NCBI GenBank assembly: GCA_027886185.1
Contig: WOAB01000568.1
Location: forward strand, 8,254,501-8,318,500
Reading direction: 5' to 3'
Length of the DNA: 64,000 nucleotides
From: Rheum nobile
Taxonomy: Eukaryota > Streptophyta > Magnoliopsida > Caryophyllales > Polygonaceae
Positions 31,701 through 43,559 of the stretch are shown here, in pieces (positions within the stretch are counted from its first letter, which is position 1; each line of letters opens with the position of its first letter). The notes under the pieces were generated by a model. It saw only the letters and a list, made by a program, of their open reading frames with translations, had not been told where the DNA came from and searched no databases. The position numbers and the translations under genes are program-made.

Positions 31701-34700
31701 ATCACTGATTGTGGTAGTGAGTAAACCTTTAAAAGCTAGTACAATCTTTGATCCGTTAGTTTCAAGAGTTGTTTTTCGGTGCCTTTTCTCTTTAGCACTG
31801 TCTTCTGTTTTTTGTTCTTCGTTGTTTGCTGTTAGGTTGTCCCTCTCCTTGCCTTTGTTGGCAATAGTATTACTCTTTCTTGTCTCTCAATCGCTAATCT
31901 GCTTGGCTTGTAACCGTTTATCGATTCTCTTTATATAATATAGTTTGTGTTTCCATCAAAAAAAAAAGTTTTCAAATTCGGATCCTTATCCTATGCCCTT
32001 ACATACAAAATAGATAAATTTAGATATGAAAAAATCACGGCCCGGATCTATTTCATCAAAACAGCAAAAATACGGTACACCCATTTATCCGAAGAATACG
32101 CGTTTTTTTAAAAAAAAATCGTGCTTAAGTGCAAACATGTTTTAGCTAGTGTGCATCACTTTTATGCAAAGAAAATTTAATATGTTTTTGTACATTGTTT
32201 TTTTAGCCCTTGTATGGCCACGTCTTTGTAAATATTTTATTTGTAAAAAGTATTTTTTTTCTTGTCTTCACACCTTCCTATGCCACCCAAAATTCAAAAT
32301 TCAAAAGCTATTTATTCTTAAAAAGTACATTATAAATAAAAAGTCTTTATATAAACATTTACCAAACAAACCCTTTTTACACATTTTTTTTGTTTGTAAG
32401 TGCATCATAATTTTATTTTATTGTGCATCATCGATAAGTGATTTGAGTGTAAGTAATTTTGATCTATTATGTGAACAAAAGTGGTGCACAAGCACATATG
32501 TGCATCACTTTATGCATATATGTGCATCATAAGTCTATTATATTATGCATCACTTTGTTTGAGTGTGCATCACTTTGTAAGAGTGTTCGTTACTTTTATG
32601 CCTACACTTGCATTAGAAATCTAATTTGCATCACTTTTATACCTATACGTGCATATATAACTTTTATGCCTGTATGTGCATCACTTTTTTTTTGGTCAAA
32701 ACAAGCGGTGAGCACCGTTGTATGTGTATCACTTTTTATACCTACATGTGCATCATTTTTTATGCATGTATTAAAAAAGACGAAAGCAAGTTTTGACTCA
32801 AGAAAAAACTATTGAGCGTTGATCGGTCAATGGTTAATGGTCAAATGTTGGGATGTGGTTGATTGTAGGAGGATGTAGGTTGCTACGATAAAATATACAT
32901 CTTAGCCTCTCATTACTCCAAAATAGTTGGCTCTCATTTCTCCTCACATCTACCGTATGCATCCATTTCATCACTCTTTATATATTAAATATAAATATTT
33001 CTCTCCTCTGATTGTTGTACCTCCCTCCATTTTGCTCAATCATCAGATAACAAAACAAAGTTACAAAACTTCATCTTCTTCTCCCACTTCCTCTCACCAG
33101 CGATTCCACTCTTTCACTAGCTTGCGATTCCACCGGGGGCTCCCTCCCTAATCGGCGCCTCTACTCCATTTTTTCTTATGAATAAAATAAAGGTTCGGTT
33201 CCCGCAGGATACACGAATCCAGGCAAATCCGGACTACTACCCAGCCTGATTCTTGGGCTCAGCCCAAATCTAGTCGGAGTCTGAGTTTAACAGATTTTGT
33301 AGGATCGATTAGGAGCTAGCAGAAGAAGATGTAGTGAAAGGAGCATCCAGCCATGGATGCTTTGAAAGATTTCTCGGGTTTTTGATATTTGAGAAAGAAG
33401 ACAGAAAAAATATCTTCGATAATTACATTCAGATTACAAGAGAGCATATATAGGAGAATAAAACAAAGAATAAAAAGGCATGACCAATTCTTGCAGGTCT
33501 AGGGCACAACTGATTCTGTAGCAATAAGAAATCATCCATGATTTGAGCCAGGCTGGCTAGTGGGACCGAGTGGATAGCTGTCATGGACGTGGGAGGATGA
33601 TGACACCCCCCCGCAAGCTGGAGCAGGGTTAGCTAAGGACATGCCCAGCTTGGATAAGAGCTCTCGATGTTGTGAAGATGGGAGAATTTTGGTGAGTACA
33701 TCAGCTAATTGATGTTGAGTGGGCAAGTAAGAAAGCTCTAGCAGACCTTCCATGACCTTTTCGCGAGTGAAGTGGCAGTCGATTTCAATATGTTTCGTCC
33801 GTTCGTGAAAAACGGGATTGCGGGCAATATGAATGGCGGATTTGTTATCACAATGAAGGGTGACAGGAGTGAGATGAGAAATGCCCAATTCATGAAGAAG
33901 ACCAACAAGCCAAGTGATTTCAGACGCAGCATGAGACATGGCTCGATACTCTGCTTCAGAGGAACTACGAGAAACAGTAGCTTACTTTTTGGAGCGCCAG
34001 CAAATGGGATTGGGACCCAAGAGGAGCACGTAACCAGTCACAGATCACCGAGTAAGGGGGCAAGCAGCCCAATCCGAGTCAGAGAAAGTTTGAAGAGTCA
34101 AGGAAATACCTGGACGAAATAAGATGCCATAATCAAGAGTCCCCTGAACATAGCGGAGAACATGGGTGAGAGCAGACCATTGAGCAGCTTGTGGCTTTTG
34201 CAGAAATTGACTCAAGGTTTGAACAGCAAATGAAATATTCGGGCGGGTGTTGGTGAGGTAATTAAGCTTGCCTACCAAACTGCGATAAGGAGTAGCATCA
34301 GATAGGAGGGGTCCGGAATCAATGTCAGTGAGTTTGAAGTTGAGAGGCAGGGGCGTAACACATGGGGAAACAGAACCCAGGGCAGCATCCTGCAACAATT
34401 CACAAGCAAACTTGCGTTGGGAGAGTATCAGCGAATCCTGCGAGTATGCGACTTCCATCCCCAAGAAATAATTTAATCTGCCAAGGTCTTTAATGCTGAA
34501 TAGAGAATGAAGTGTAGACTTCAAATGACTAATAACTTGAGCATTGGTTCCAGTAACCAAAATGTCATCAACGTAGACTGCAATGAGAGTAATATCAGTC
34601 CCAGAAACTTGAAGGAACAAGGAGGAATCAAACTGGGATTGGACAAAATTAATGCTCTTAAGTGTGGAGGCCAACTTGTGATACCATTGTCTCGATGCCT

Positions 34701-37700
34701 GTTTGAGGCCATATAATGACTTGCGAAGGCGACAAACAAGGTGAGAAGGATTAGGAAGACCTTCAGGCATGGACATATATACCTCTTCTAACAAATCGCC
34801 ATGAAGAAAAGCGTTGTTGACATCTAGTTGGAAAACAGTCCATCCTCGTGTCACAGCCAAAGCTAATAAAGCGCGAATAGTGGTCATGCGAACAACGGGA
34901 GAAAAGGTCTCGTCATAGTCGATACCGTGTTGTTGTGTGTATCCTTTGGCAACAAGTTGGGCCTTGTAACGTTCCACAGAACCATCGGCTTTGAGCTTGA
35001 TTTTGAAGACCCATTTGCAGCCCACTGTCTTCTTACCTGTTGGCAAAGCAACACAATCCCAAGTATGGTTGTCCTGTAAAGCAACAATTTCCTTAGTCAT
35101 AGCATCAATCCATAATGGATCCCTAGAGGCTTGGAGGTAGGTTTTGGGTTCAGTGGGGAAAGAAAATGAAGGTTTGGCAGCGGAATAACATTGTGGTTTG
35201 GCAAGAGAACAGATGAATGCAGGGGATAACGGGAATTGAGAGGAAGGGAGAGACAAGTTGCACACATAATCTTGTAGGTGAGTAGGTGGTCGATGTGTTC
35301 GTGTGGACTGTCTCGTGGGTGGAGCAACATGAGGAGATGAGGGAGTCATATGGGAAACATGTTCACTGGAGGGTGGTTCCTCCATAGGAGTGGAGCCATG
35401 GGGAGCTTCAGGGGCAGTAACATGGGGACTGAAGTCATCAGGGAAATTGAGAACAAGGACAGGTAATGGAGTGGTGTTTAGGTCAGTTTTGTGGAGCTTA
35501 AAGGGAAAGATGGATTCATGAAAAAGAATGTCCCTGGAGACAAACACCTTGCGAGTGTGAAGGTTGAGGACACGATAACCCTTTACCCCTGGAGGAAAGC
35601 CAAGAAAGACACATGGCTGGCTTCTGGGATCAAGTTTGAGTCGATGAGCTTTGAGTGTGCTGGAAAAACACAGGCAACCAAAAGGTTTGAGATGATCATA
35701 TGTAGGTGGTGTGTGATGGAGGACTTCAAAGGGGGTCTTGAACTTGAGATATGTCATGGGAAATCTGTTGATTAAATAGGTGGCATGCAGGATACTCTCA
35801 CCCCAGTAAGTAGTAGGTAGGTTGGACTGAAACAAAAGGGCTCGGATAGTTTCTAAAAGGTGTTTGTGTTTTCGTTCCACCACCCCCATTTTGTTGAGGG
35901 GTATCAACACAAGATTTTTGGTGTATGATCCCTTGATTAGAATAAAATTCCTGAGCAGCTGAGCTGCAGAATTCAGACCCGTTGTCTGACCGAATCACTT
36001 TAACTTTGGCCTCAAATTGTTTTTCAACAAGAGTAATAAAAGATTGGAGAATAGAAAAGGCATTGCTTTTGTGGGACAATAGATGTGTCCAGGTTGTGCG
36101 AGTGAAATCATCAACAACAGTCAAGAAAAATCTAAAACCATTGTATGTAGTGGTAGAATAAGGTCCCCAAATATCAACATGAAGCATTTGAAATGGACAA
36201 AAAGTTTTGATTGTACTGATAGGGAAAGAACCCCTATGTTGTCAGGCTAATGGACAAACATCACAATGAGTTGGTTTAACAATCCCAGTAGCTTGAATAA
36301 AAGGAAAAAGATGCATTTGACCATATGGGACATGCCCCAATCTATGATGCCAAAGCTCTAAAGTAGAGGCGTAGGCAGTAGCTTCCAAGTGTTTAGTTGT
36401 GGAGGAAGAGTTGGACGTGGTAATAGGGCAGGATGCAGTAGAAGAGTGGTTGATGTTGGTGAGATAAAGGCCTTTGTGGAGATCACCAAGAACTATTGAA
36501 TTGTTCATGGAAGGGTCCTGGAGAAGTAAACACTGAGATGGAGTAAACAACAATTTAGATTTAAGGTCCTTAGTCAGTTGAGATACTGAGAGCAAATTGT
36601 ATGAGAAAGATGGAACATGTAAGACATTGTGCAGGATTAGGCCACTATGCAATTTGACAGCCCCTATGTGCTTTATGCTGGATTTTGACCCATCAGGCAT
36701 GGTAATATAATCAACAGTAGGTAAAGGGTTGTAATGGTCAAATAAGGATAGGTTAGGTGTGATATGATGGGTTTTCCCACTATCTATGATCCATTGATGA
36801 ATATCACCATGACTAAAGAAAGATAAACGTTTACCTGACATCATTCCAGCCTTGTTTCCTTTTGAATCAGCAATCTCACTATTGCTCAGTAAAGCAAGCA
36901 ATTGGTTGTACTGGTCTTTTGTCAACATTGGTGTCTTTTCAGAGGCATCCTGTGTACCCCTAGGAGAGTCATTCTGCTCATTTTCCTTGATGTTGCTGTT
37001 GTTGGCTGAATAAACTTGACCCCTTTGTTTATCATTTTCATTCCTTTGACTGGGATAACCATGTATCTTAAAGCATCTCTCAATGGTGTGTCCCTGAATC
37101 TTGCAGTGCTCACAAAAATACATGGTTCTCCTCTGTTCAGGAGTAGAACCTCTGCCTCCTCCTCTAGAATGTCCTGTTCCATTTCCACGGCCACCATTTC
37201 CATTAGCACCAGAAATTCCCTTGCTATTTCCTTGATTCCTCTGTGAATACAAAGCAGTAGAGTCACCTCCTATTCCAGAAACAGACCTCAGCTCACGTTG
37301 TTTCTCATCCTGGAGAACAAGGTGATACACTTCAGCAATGTTCGGTGTTGGTTTCATCATCAACACATTTCCTCTCACCATGTTGTAGGCATCATTGAGA
37401 CCTACCAAGAATTGCACTACCTGCTGGTTGTACAGAAATGAGGGTATTTTTGCAACAGTCCCACAAGAGGTGCATTTAGAGAGCTCAACGAGAGCAAAAT
37501 ACTCATCCCATAGCTTCTTAAACTTGGTGAAATAAGCAGTTATGGACAAGTTTCCTTGAGAGACATTGAATAGCTCCTTTTGTACCTAAAAGACTCGTGT
37601 ACAGTTAGGGAAACCAAACCTCATCTTTAGCTCATCCCAGATCTGAACGGCCGTGTCACAATATAGAAGAGTCTCAGCTATATCCTTATCCACCGAGTGC

Positions 37701-40491
37701 TGTAGCCAAGCAATCACCATGTTGTTACATCTGTTCCATCTCGCGAGCAGAGGAGAGTCCGAAGCCGGTTTTGAGCAAGTTTCATCGACAAAGCTAAGCT
37801 TGTTCTTCGCATTTAGGGAAACCTCCACAGATCTCCTCCATTGATAATAGTTTCGATCGTTTAGAAGCTTTGTTGATAGAACGTAATTTGGATGGTCTGA
37901 ATGATGTAAGAACAGGGGGTCATTCGAATCGATGGTTGAATCTCCGCCTCCACTGGTCTTCGTCTGCCCGAAAACATGATCGTCCCCCATTGAGTTTTTC
38001 TATTTTTGTATCTGCTAACTAAGTAGCTATGATACCATAACAGATTTTGTAGGATCGATTAGGAGCTAGCAGAAGAAGATTTAGTGAAAGGAGCATCCAG
38101 CCATGGATGCTTTGAAAGCTTTCTCGGGTTTTTGATATTTGAGAAAGAAGACAGAAAAAATATCTTCGATAATTACATTCAGATTACAAGAGAGCATATA
38201 TAGGAGAATAAAACAAAGAATAAAAAGGCATGACCAATTCTTGCAGGTCTGGGGCACAACCGATTCTGCAGCAATAAGAAATCATCCATGATTTGAGCCA
38301 GGCTGGCTAGTAGGACCGAGTGGATAGCTGTCATGGACGTGGGAGGATGATGACAGAGTTTGCTTAGTTGTACTTATCTACTTTGTTTTGTTGGACCCTT
38401 GTTCTTATTCTGCCTAAAGGTTTACTTGACATTATGACCCATGTCAAATTATTTTCTGCTCCCTAACTGTGCACCTTTCTATATATTATTTAGATTTTAT
38501 TTGTTTATTTTATATCTTAAACCTTAAATTAAGATTAATAATTAAGATTTAGAATTTATATTTTAAAATTTAGGATTTAGGGTTTTATGATTTAGAATAT
38601 AGGATTTAGGGTGTATGATTTATATTTTAAGATTTAGGATTTAGGATTTGTATTTTAGAAATTAGGGTTTAACATTTATGATTTAGGATATAATATAAAC
38701 AAATTTAACCTAATTAAAGGGAGCATAGAAAAGAACATAAAAGTATAAAAGATTTGTTCTCGTGACCAGCCTAAAACACAAGATATGCTAATTCTTCAAA
38801 AAAAAAAAACCGTTTTCTAAAAGTATGCTTCTCATTTACAGAAGTACCTAATTAGCCTTGTATATATATATATTAATAGTAGTAACGAGGGATTCTTTCC
38901 ATCATGGCCACTAACATTTATAGTAAATCTAATCCATCCAGCATCTTCAACCCTCTACTTGTGGTTGAAATTTTCCAAATAAGGAGTTGGATCGGACAAT
39001 GATGGACTAATTGAAGCAGCACACAATTTGGAAAGGAAGGCATGAAATCAAGTCTGGACCAAAGATAGATGAAGCGGTTCAAAATGGAAAGATGGTCAGC
39101 TTGAGTGAAGATCTGATCATACCTCTAACATAGGATAAAATCTTGACAATGCCCATCCTTCTTCCTCGCCGGTGTCTCGATCTTTTCGTGCAGCAACTTT
39201 CCTCTACCATACACGATATGATTTTCATTAACTATTATTATTATTATGACTGATAATAAAACCAATTACAAACAAGTTTCCTTACTTTCTGAGCGTCAAA
39301 CTTTAGAGAGAATCCGCCACTTGTTTTCTTCTTATTGTTTGGTGACTGAGCTAGCAACGTCATGTTTTTTATAGCCTTCATATCTTCTGCGGATAATTTT
39401 GCTAGCTGGAAATTAAAATGAAAAGAAATATCGTAGAATTAATGCACGCGGATGGGAGGTTATTTAATTTCTAGTCCCTTAGCTTGTACATTAATTAACA
39501 ATTTGCACTAGCTAGAATATCTTTTTCTATTACCTGCATAAGCTTTGAAGCTTTATCAGCCTCAAACTTGTCGGGGTGCACACACGCATAGATCATCAGT
39601 AGTCGCAACTTATTTTCAGCAGACGCATCCTGTCTTTTGAAATATATATATTTGTTACTTGAATGCTTAATTAATTAGGATATCATTCAGCAATAGCATT
39701 GCATGTACGTATAGAATACTAGCTCTAGTACATGCATGCACATTGCACGAGCCCGGAATATAACCTGATTGGCTCTAAAGTACGTAATCACATCTTTTGT
39801 GGCTGCATCACCAAAAACAAGATCCTGCTCTAATTGCCCTACGTCACGAAGGCCCAGTTCTCCAATAAGATTGTTGATTTTTCCAGCAATCTGAGACCAC
39901 GCATGAATCAATAAGAAATAGAATATAATCTACGTACTCAGCAAACTGAAACGCCCACCTCCACGTGGATAGAGAGCTTTTCCATTATTTCAGTATATTG
40001 TGGCAAATCTTGAACCATTTTCTGCAAGTCCCGTGTAGAAAGCTCTCCTCCCTCTCTGCACATTTCCTTGAATATCAATACCATACGAGACCCTATGTAA
40101 TTAATGTCTAATATCTTGCACAATTTAACCCCATCCGTAAAGTTGAGATCGAATTAGAAAGATTATCAGAGGATGTACTCGTGCACCTTGCTGCTTGACT
40201 TAGTTGAGCAGCTTTATTCTTTGATTGAAAAGTGGTAAACTTGTCACTCAGACGCTCGCTAGCCTGAAACACGGCACGCAATTCAATTATCCAAACATAT
40301 ATAGCACATGATTTAAGTGATGAATATTTCGGAATATACTTCTGCTATGTGTAGGTTTCGTATCTCCAGCCAGACAGGATCTGTATCATCCAGAATCACT
40401 TCCTTTTTTTCCGGAGGACCGCCGTTTTTACTAGGAACCTAATCCATGTAAAGTATGTTCTTTTATGGCGTTCCCACAAAAGCATATATGT

Positions 40492-40534
<43 letters not shown>

Positions 40535-42272
40535 GGCTTGAGAACAAACCTCCATAACACATTTGTTCCCCTCCATTTCAAGCAAGTCGTGGCACATTGC
40601 ATCATAAGTCCATTCATGTATCACTGGAGCAATCTAATCATGATAATGCAACATCATTTCAGCATCCATAGCATGCAACGAGCTAGGACGCACACATATA
40701 ACACTTATTAACCTGGTCAACTGATCTGTCAATGATAAGCAGGTCACATGTTTCAGTTTGAGGATAGTTATGAATAGTTGACTTGTACTTCTCTAGACAA
40801 TTCCAAATTGCTGATGCAAGCTTCGTGGGAACCAGCTCACGTGCTGACATTGTATTAGATTCCTTAGCAGCTCGATATCGCACATAAGGTAGTTCCTGTA
40901 ACAAGGTAAATACTTCTAATATAATATATGTTTATATTTAATTTTACCAAAAAAGATAAGGGCCTTTTTAATGAAATAAGGTATATATATACATTATTGT
41001 TTAGTTTACAATAAATATATTTTGAATGATATTTCATTATATAATGATTCACTTCCCATGTCGGCGTAAAACATAAAGGTCTTCCTAGGGAACTCTATGC
41101 ATGAGCCTAGCTAGTTAAAATAGAATAACCAAATTTATACAAATACCTTCAGTGAAGCAAAAACTGTAGCAATACGCATGGCCATAGTGTTTAAACACGC
41201 GTCAAATTTTTGAGAATCATGTGCACTTGCACCATAGAGTTCTTCTATTGCCATATCATGATCTGTCACGTAAACCTAAGTATAAAACCAGTTAATTAGT
41301 TCCCAAAAATAGTTCATACTTTCTTATTAACTTTGCAAAAACAATTGGTAGTGCAATGCTTGAGTAAGCATGAGCTTGTTAATTGTTACCTTATTCACCT
41401 GAGATAATTCAAAGCATGAAAAAACATAAACCAAGATATTCAAAACGTACAATCAAGTACAATAATGTTTTTTAATTCAATTATTGAGAAGTTTCATCAA
41501 CATAGATGAAAAATCATGTGAATGATTGAAGTAACTAGTTGTAGGATCGAATGTGTTAGAATCAAAGAAACTGAACATAAACGAAGTTCAATTCTTTACA
41601 CAACTGGATAATAAATTCAAGTAAAATAAGAATCGGCTTTTTATGGTGAGAATCTTTAATTACCAACTAATTATTAAAGTTTGCTTTTAAGTAATTTCAA
41701 AACAAACCCAGTGAAGGGAAAAGTGCCACAATCATAAAGTCATCTATATCTATCTAGGTTTTCACACGTGCAGGGAAAGTAAATAATCATTGGCAAAACA
41801 CAAAAACAGAAAAGAAACTCATAAAATCTTACACGTAACTATATATGCTTGCATATCTGGTAGAATTTAGAAGGTATTGTGTAGTATGTACACTTATTTT
41901 AATTGAATATTAAAAGGCAAATAATAAATCTTGTATACCTGACTTTCAATGGGGAAATACTCCATGTTCATCTGCATATGCAAGAAGGAAAGTTGTGAAA
42001 CAATTATGCACATCTAAAATGGAAAGTTTAAAAAATTGAAGTTGGGGGATAGAAAGGTCATAAACTTCTCTGAGAGCACCAATCCGGGATACCACACTAC
42101 AATCACTCTTAATGTGGTTAACTAGTTCCTTTGGAACAGGTCCACTGAAAAATATAAATGCTCTGAAACAACAACCAACAACTAAAATAAGTCATCAAAT
42201 ATATAGATAGTGTTGACAAGGCAATAGATTAGGCCTGATAAGAGTATGTGCTTATATGAAAAACTAATAATG

Positions 42273-42319
<47 letters not shown>

Positions 42320-43297
42320 CAAGCACACCGATAGTCAAAATAGACCACAAGGGATTGACTCTAGAATATAACTTGACAATAAAATAATGTATATTAAAGT
42401 ATTCACATACTTTCTATAAAGAGGCTCTCTTCCGGACATGTCGGAAAGGAACATGACCATACTGCATTGAAATAAGAAAGGAAAAGTAATAAAAAATATA
42501 AGTTGTAAATATAACACTATATATATAGATAGTAAATAAAAAAATTGAATTATCATTGTAACTTATCGTCTACAAGCATAAGATTAGTAGATGTTATCTA
42601 ATAATAAGAATTACGTAATTGATCATGACACTATATATAGTATCATGTCATTAGTCAAATAATTTAATCATGAGTGCAATCATCTTTCTGGAGGTGTTTG
42701 CATTTTAGAGGTGTAGTTGAGATATATATATATATATATATATATTAAGAAAGTATATGAATGAATGAAGCATAGAATAGAGAAATAAATGCTTAGGTAT
42801 ACTTCTCTTTGGTGGGCTGCATATAATAAATAGCATCCATGGAGGGCATTGGTTCCCTCCTCTTGAAGAGTTCCTCCACCACTGCAGATGAAGGCCAGGC
42901 AGTGGTCAAATCAAATCAAATCAAATCTTGATTTAATCTTAATCTTAATCTTAATCTAATATTACATGAGATCCCCTGATCTGTGATATCGGACATCTTG
43001 CAAGAGCTGGACATCACTCTAACTGTCACTTTATCCATGATGAGTACCTTCCATGCTTTTGAACTAGGTGTATTTGCTGATTGAAGCATTTCATATAGCA
43101 ATCCTGGAAAAGCATTTCTATTAATATTGCACGTACGTACGTGATTCTAGCTCCATTCAAATTTAACACAATACTCGACCCGCCCTCTTCACAAAAGAAG
43201 CAACGAAAAACTTACTATCGCGACTCGCTTTAATGAAGTTCTTATACTCTGCACGACCGCCATGATTGGAGCCTCCTTCTGCATCAAAACTTGACAT
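28754..43297 (-). CDS. SEC1: Sec1/Munc18 protein, KEULE family, 20 exons, intact
   Basis: SM proteins bind syntaxin-type SNAREs and control membrane fusion. The plant KEULE group acts at the cell plate in cytokinesis and in secretion. Exons (minus): 43297-43216, 43103-42966, 42881-42803, 42461-42411, 42162-42066, 41971-41939, 41275-41147, 40895-40713, 40633-40550, 40438-40340, 40263-40187, 40055-39959, 39890-39765, 39629-39534, 39405-39286, 39203-39123, 30012-29810, 29167-29077, 28991-28902, 28786-28754. They total 1989 nt, or 662 residues plus TAA. All introns are GT-AG, phases match and no stop occurs. Hallmarks are WKVLIMDKVTV, MFLSDMSGREPLY, RIGALRE, QTETCDLLIIDRSVDQ, ELSTRDLQKMVQDLPQY, GQLEQDLVFGDA, GWALSRFYPMLEEL and GQRIFVFMIGG. 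Arabidopsis KEULE has 666 residues. Which paralogue this is (KEULE, SEC1A or SEC1B type) cannot be decided here. Intron 16 is 9110 bp and transposon-filled. Confidence 0.93.
31445..31966 (+). mobile_element. 5'-truncated LINE-type retroposon tail
   Basis: A T-rich, non-coding segment ends in poly(A) (31958-31966) and is flanked by a 15-bp direct repeat AGTTTTCAAATTCGG (31430-31444 and 31967-31981). A long target duplication plus a poly(A) end indicates target-primed reverse transcription. The body has no RT and no tRNA boxes, so it is probably an L1-type 3' UTR. It lies antisense to the Sec1 gene in intron 16. Confidence 0.75.
32130..32775. repeat. Degenerate GTGCATCACTTT repeat
   Basis: The phrase GTGCATCACTTT or a close variant recurs about ten times, often followed by TATGCCTATA-like spacers. 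Spacing is irregular (about 25-60 bp), so this is a decayed array and not a clean satellite. Confidence 0.65.
33288..33605 (-). repeat. 3' LTR of Copia-C
   Basis: The LTR is 318 bp. The minus strand begins TGTCATCATCC and ends AATCTGTTA. The last ~74 bp of pol overlap it. Confidence 0.94.
33532..36241 (-). pseudogene. pol: Copia-C pol: integrase core, RT and RNase H
   Basis: Integrase core motifs are MLHVDIWGPY, IRSDNGSEFC and the QQNG...VVERKHK region. One extra G in the run near 35887-35893 shifts the frame between them. RT has WKVF-type start CKWVFKIKLKADGSVERYKA, FQLDVNNAFLHGDLLEEVYM and the catalytic IAVYVDDILVTG near 34560-34595. RNase H follows (SDSDWAACPLTR, then SSSEAEYRAMSHAASEITW). 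A TGA at 34045-34047 and a TAA near 33980 interrupt it. The end (QLADVLTK ... NPAPACGG) runs into the LTR, a compact layout seen in short copia elements. Confidence 0.9.
36242..37990 (-). pseudogene. gag: Copia-C gag, protease and integrase finger
   Basis: The ATG at 37990 (MGDDHVFGQTK) leads into the DPLFLHHSDHPNYVLSTKLL segment characteristic of one copia Gag group. A TAG at 37586-37588 interrupts it. The frame then continues to a CCHC knuckle (CEHCKIQGHTIERC), protease (WIIDSGKTHHIT) and integrase finger (LWHHRLGHVP ... CDVC). A TGA at 36242-36244 ends it, and the same product continues in the next frame segment. Confidence 0.88.
38026..38037 (-). promoter_or_regulatory. Primer binding site of Copia-C
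   Basis: The minus strand reads TGGTATCATAGC and abuts the 5' LTR. It differs by one base from the TGGTATCAGAGC used by Copia-A. Confidence 0.85.
38038..38355 (-). repeat. 5' LTR of Copia-C
   Basis: The LTR is 318 bp, the same length as its partner. Differences by eye include ATGTAG/ATTTAG, AGATTTC/AGCTTTC and TAGTGGG/TAGTAGG. Confidence 0.94.
38515..38700. repeat. Degenerate telomere-like AT-rich repeat
   Basis: Many variants of GATTTAGG, GATTTAGGGTTT and AAGATTTAG follow one another in Sec1 intron 16 just 5' (gene sense) of Copia-C. They resemble the plant TTTAGGG unit but no run of exact units is present. Confidence 0.55.
40493..40532. repeat. (TA)n microsatellite in Sec1 intron 9
   Basis: This is an uninterrupted TA run of about 40 bases, 17 bp from the exon 9 donor side. 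Confidence 0.9.
42274..42317. repeat. (TA)n microsatellite in Sec1 intron 4
   Basis: This is a TA run of about 40 bases. A shorter one occurs at 42721-42745 in intron 3. Confidence 0.88.
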
Positions 43298-43559
43298 GTT
43301 GCTGGGATCAAAGCAAAATCTAGCTATGTAAACCAATTTACATAGGAAAAACGTTGATAGAAGAAGATATAGAGGCACAAATAGAATTGGCCGGGGAGGG
43401 AGAAAATTAAGGAGAAACCAAGAAATCATCCCAATTTTTTTAGTGGACATAAGTTTTCGCCTCCATATATGGATGTCTTTGCGTAAAATTGGGTGTTGCT
43501 TCGTGTACACTAAAAAATGTTGGTGCACTTTGAATTTCCAAGGACACCCTCGCACTTGT
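43298..43559 (-). promoter_or_regulatory. Sec1 5' flank and leader
   Basis: On the minus strand this is the sequence just before the ATG at 43297. A perfect CArG box CCATATATGG lies at 43463-43472, 166 bp upstream. A CTATATC stretch about 60 bp upstream could be a TATA box but is close to the ATG. No further host sequence can be assigned before transposon debris begins. Confidence 0.4.

Larger units (their letters stand above)
33288..38355 (-). mobile_element. Copia-C, complete Ty1/copia element in Sec1 intron 16
   Basis: The element is 5068 bp with two 318-bp LTRs (33288-33605 and 38038-38355) and TSD GAGTT (33283-33287 and 38356-38360). The PBS is at 38026-38037, and the polypurine tract GCGGGGGGG (minus) is next to the 3' LTR. 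I count about six differences between the LTRs, so the insertion is fairly recent. Gag, protease, integrase, RT and RNase H are all present in copia order. I find four in-frame stops and one frameshift. It lies in the same orientation as the Sec1 gene. Confidence 0.95.
30013..39122 (-). other. Intron 16 of the Sec1 gene, 9.1 kb
   Basis: It has a GT donor after 39123 and an AG acceptor before 30012, with a T-rich stretch next to the acceptor. It contains Copia-C (33288-38355), a LINE-like tail (31445-31966), a degenerate GTGCATCACTTT repeat (32130-32775) and a telomere-like AT-rich stretch (38515-38700). The sequence at 30013-31429 is AT-rich with nothing recognisable. 32820-33287 has a CT-rich segment and no feature I can name. 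Confidence 0.88.

Noticed and set aside
31245..31938. Plus-strand frames of 123-125 residues in the Sec1 intron
   Set aside because: They are T-rich hydrophobic frames over a LINE-like tail with no domain. One spans the target duplication.
42901..42955. Short AAATC and TTAAT repeats near Sec1 exon 2
   Set aside because: They are simple low-complexity sequence within intron 2, with no sign of an element.
43163..43555. 130-residue minus-strand frame reading through Sec1 exon 1
   Set aside because: Only its MSSFDAEGG...RD part from 43297 to 43216 is coding. The upstream part is 5' flank and the downstream part crosses the GTAAGT donor into intron 1.
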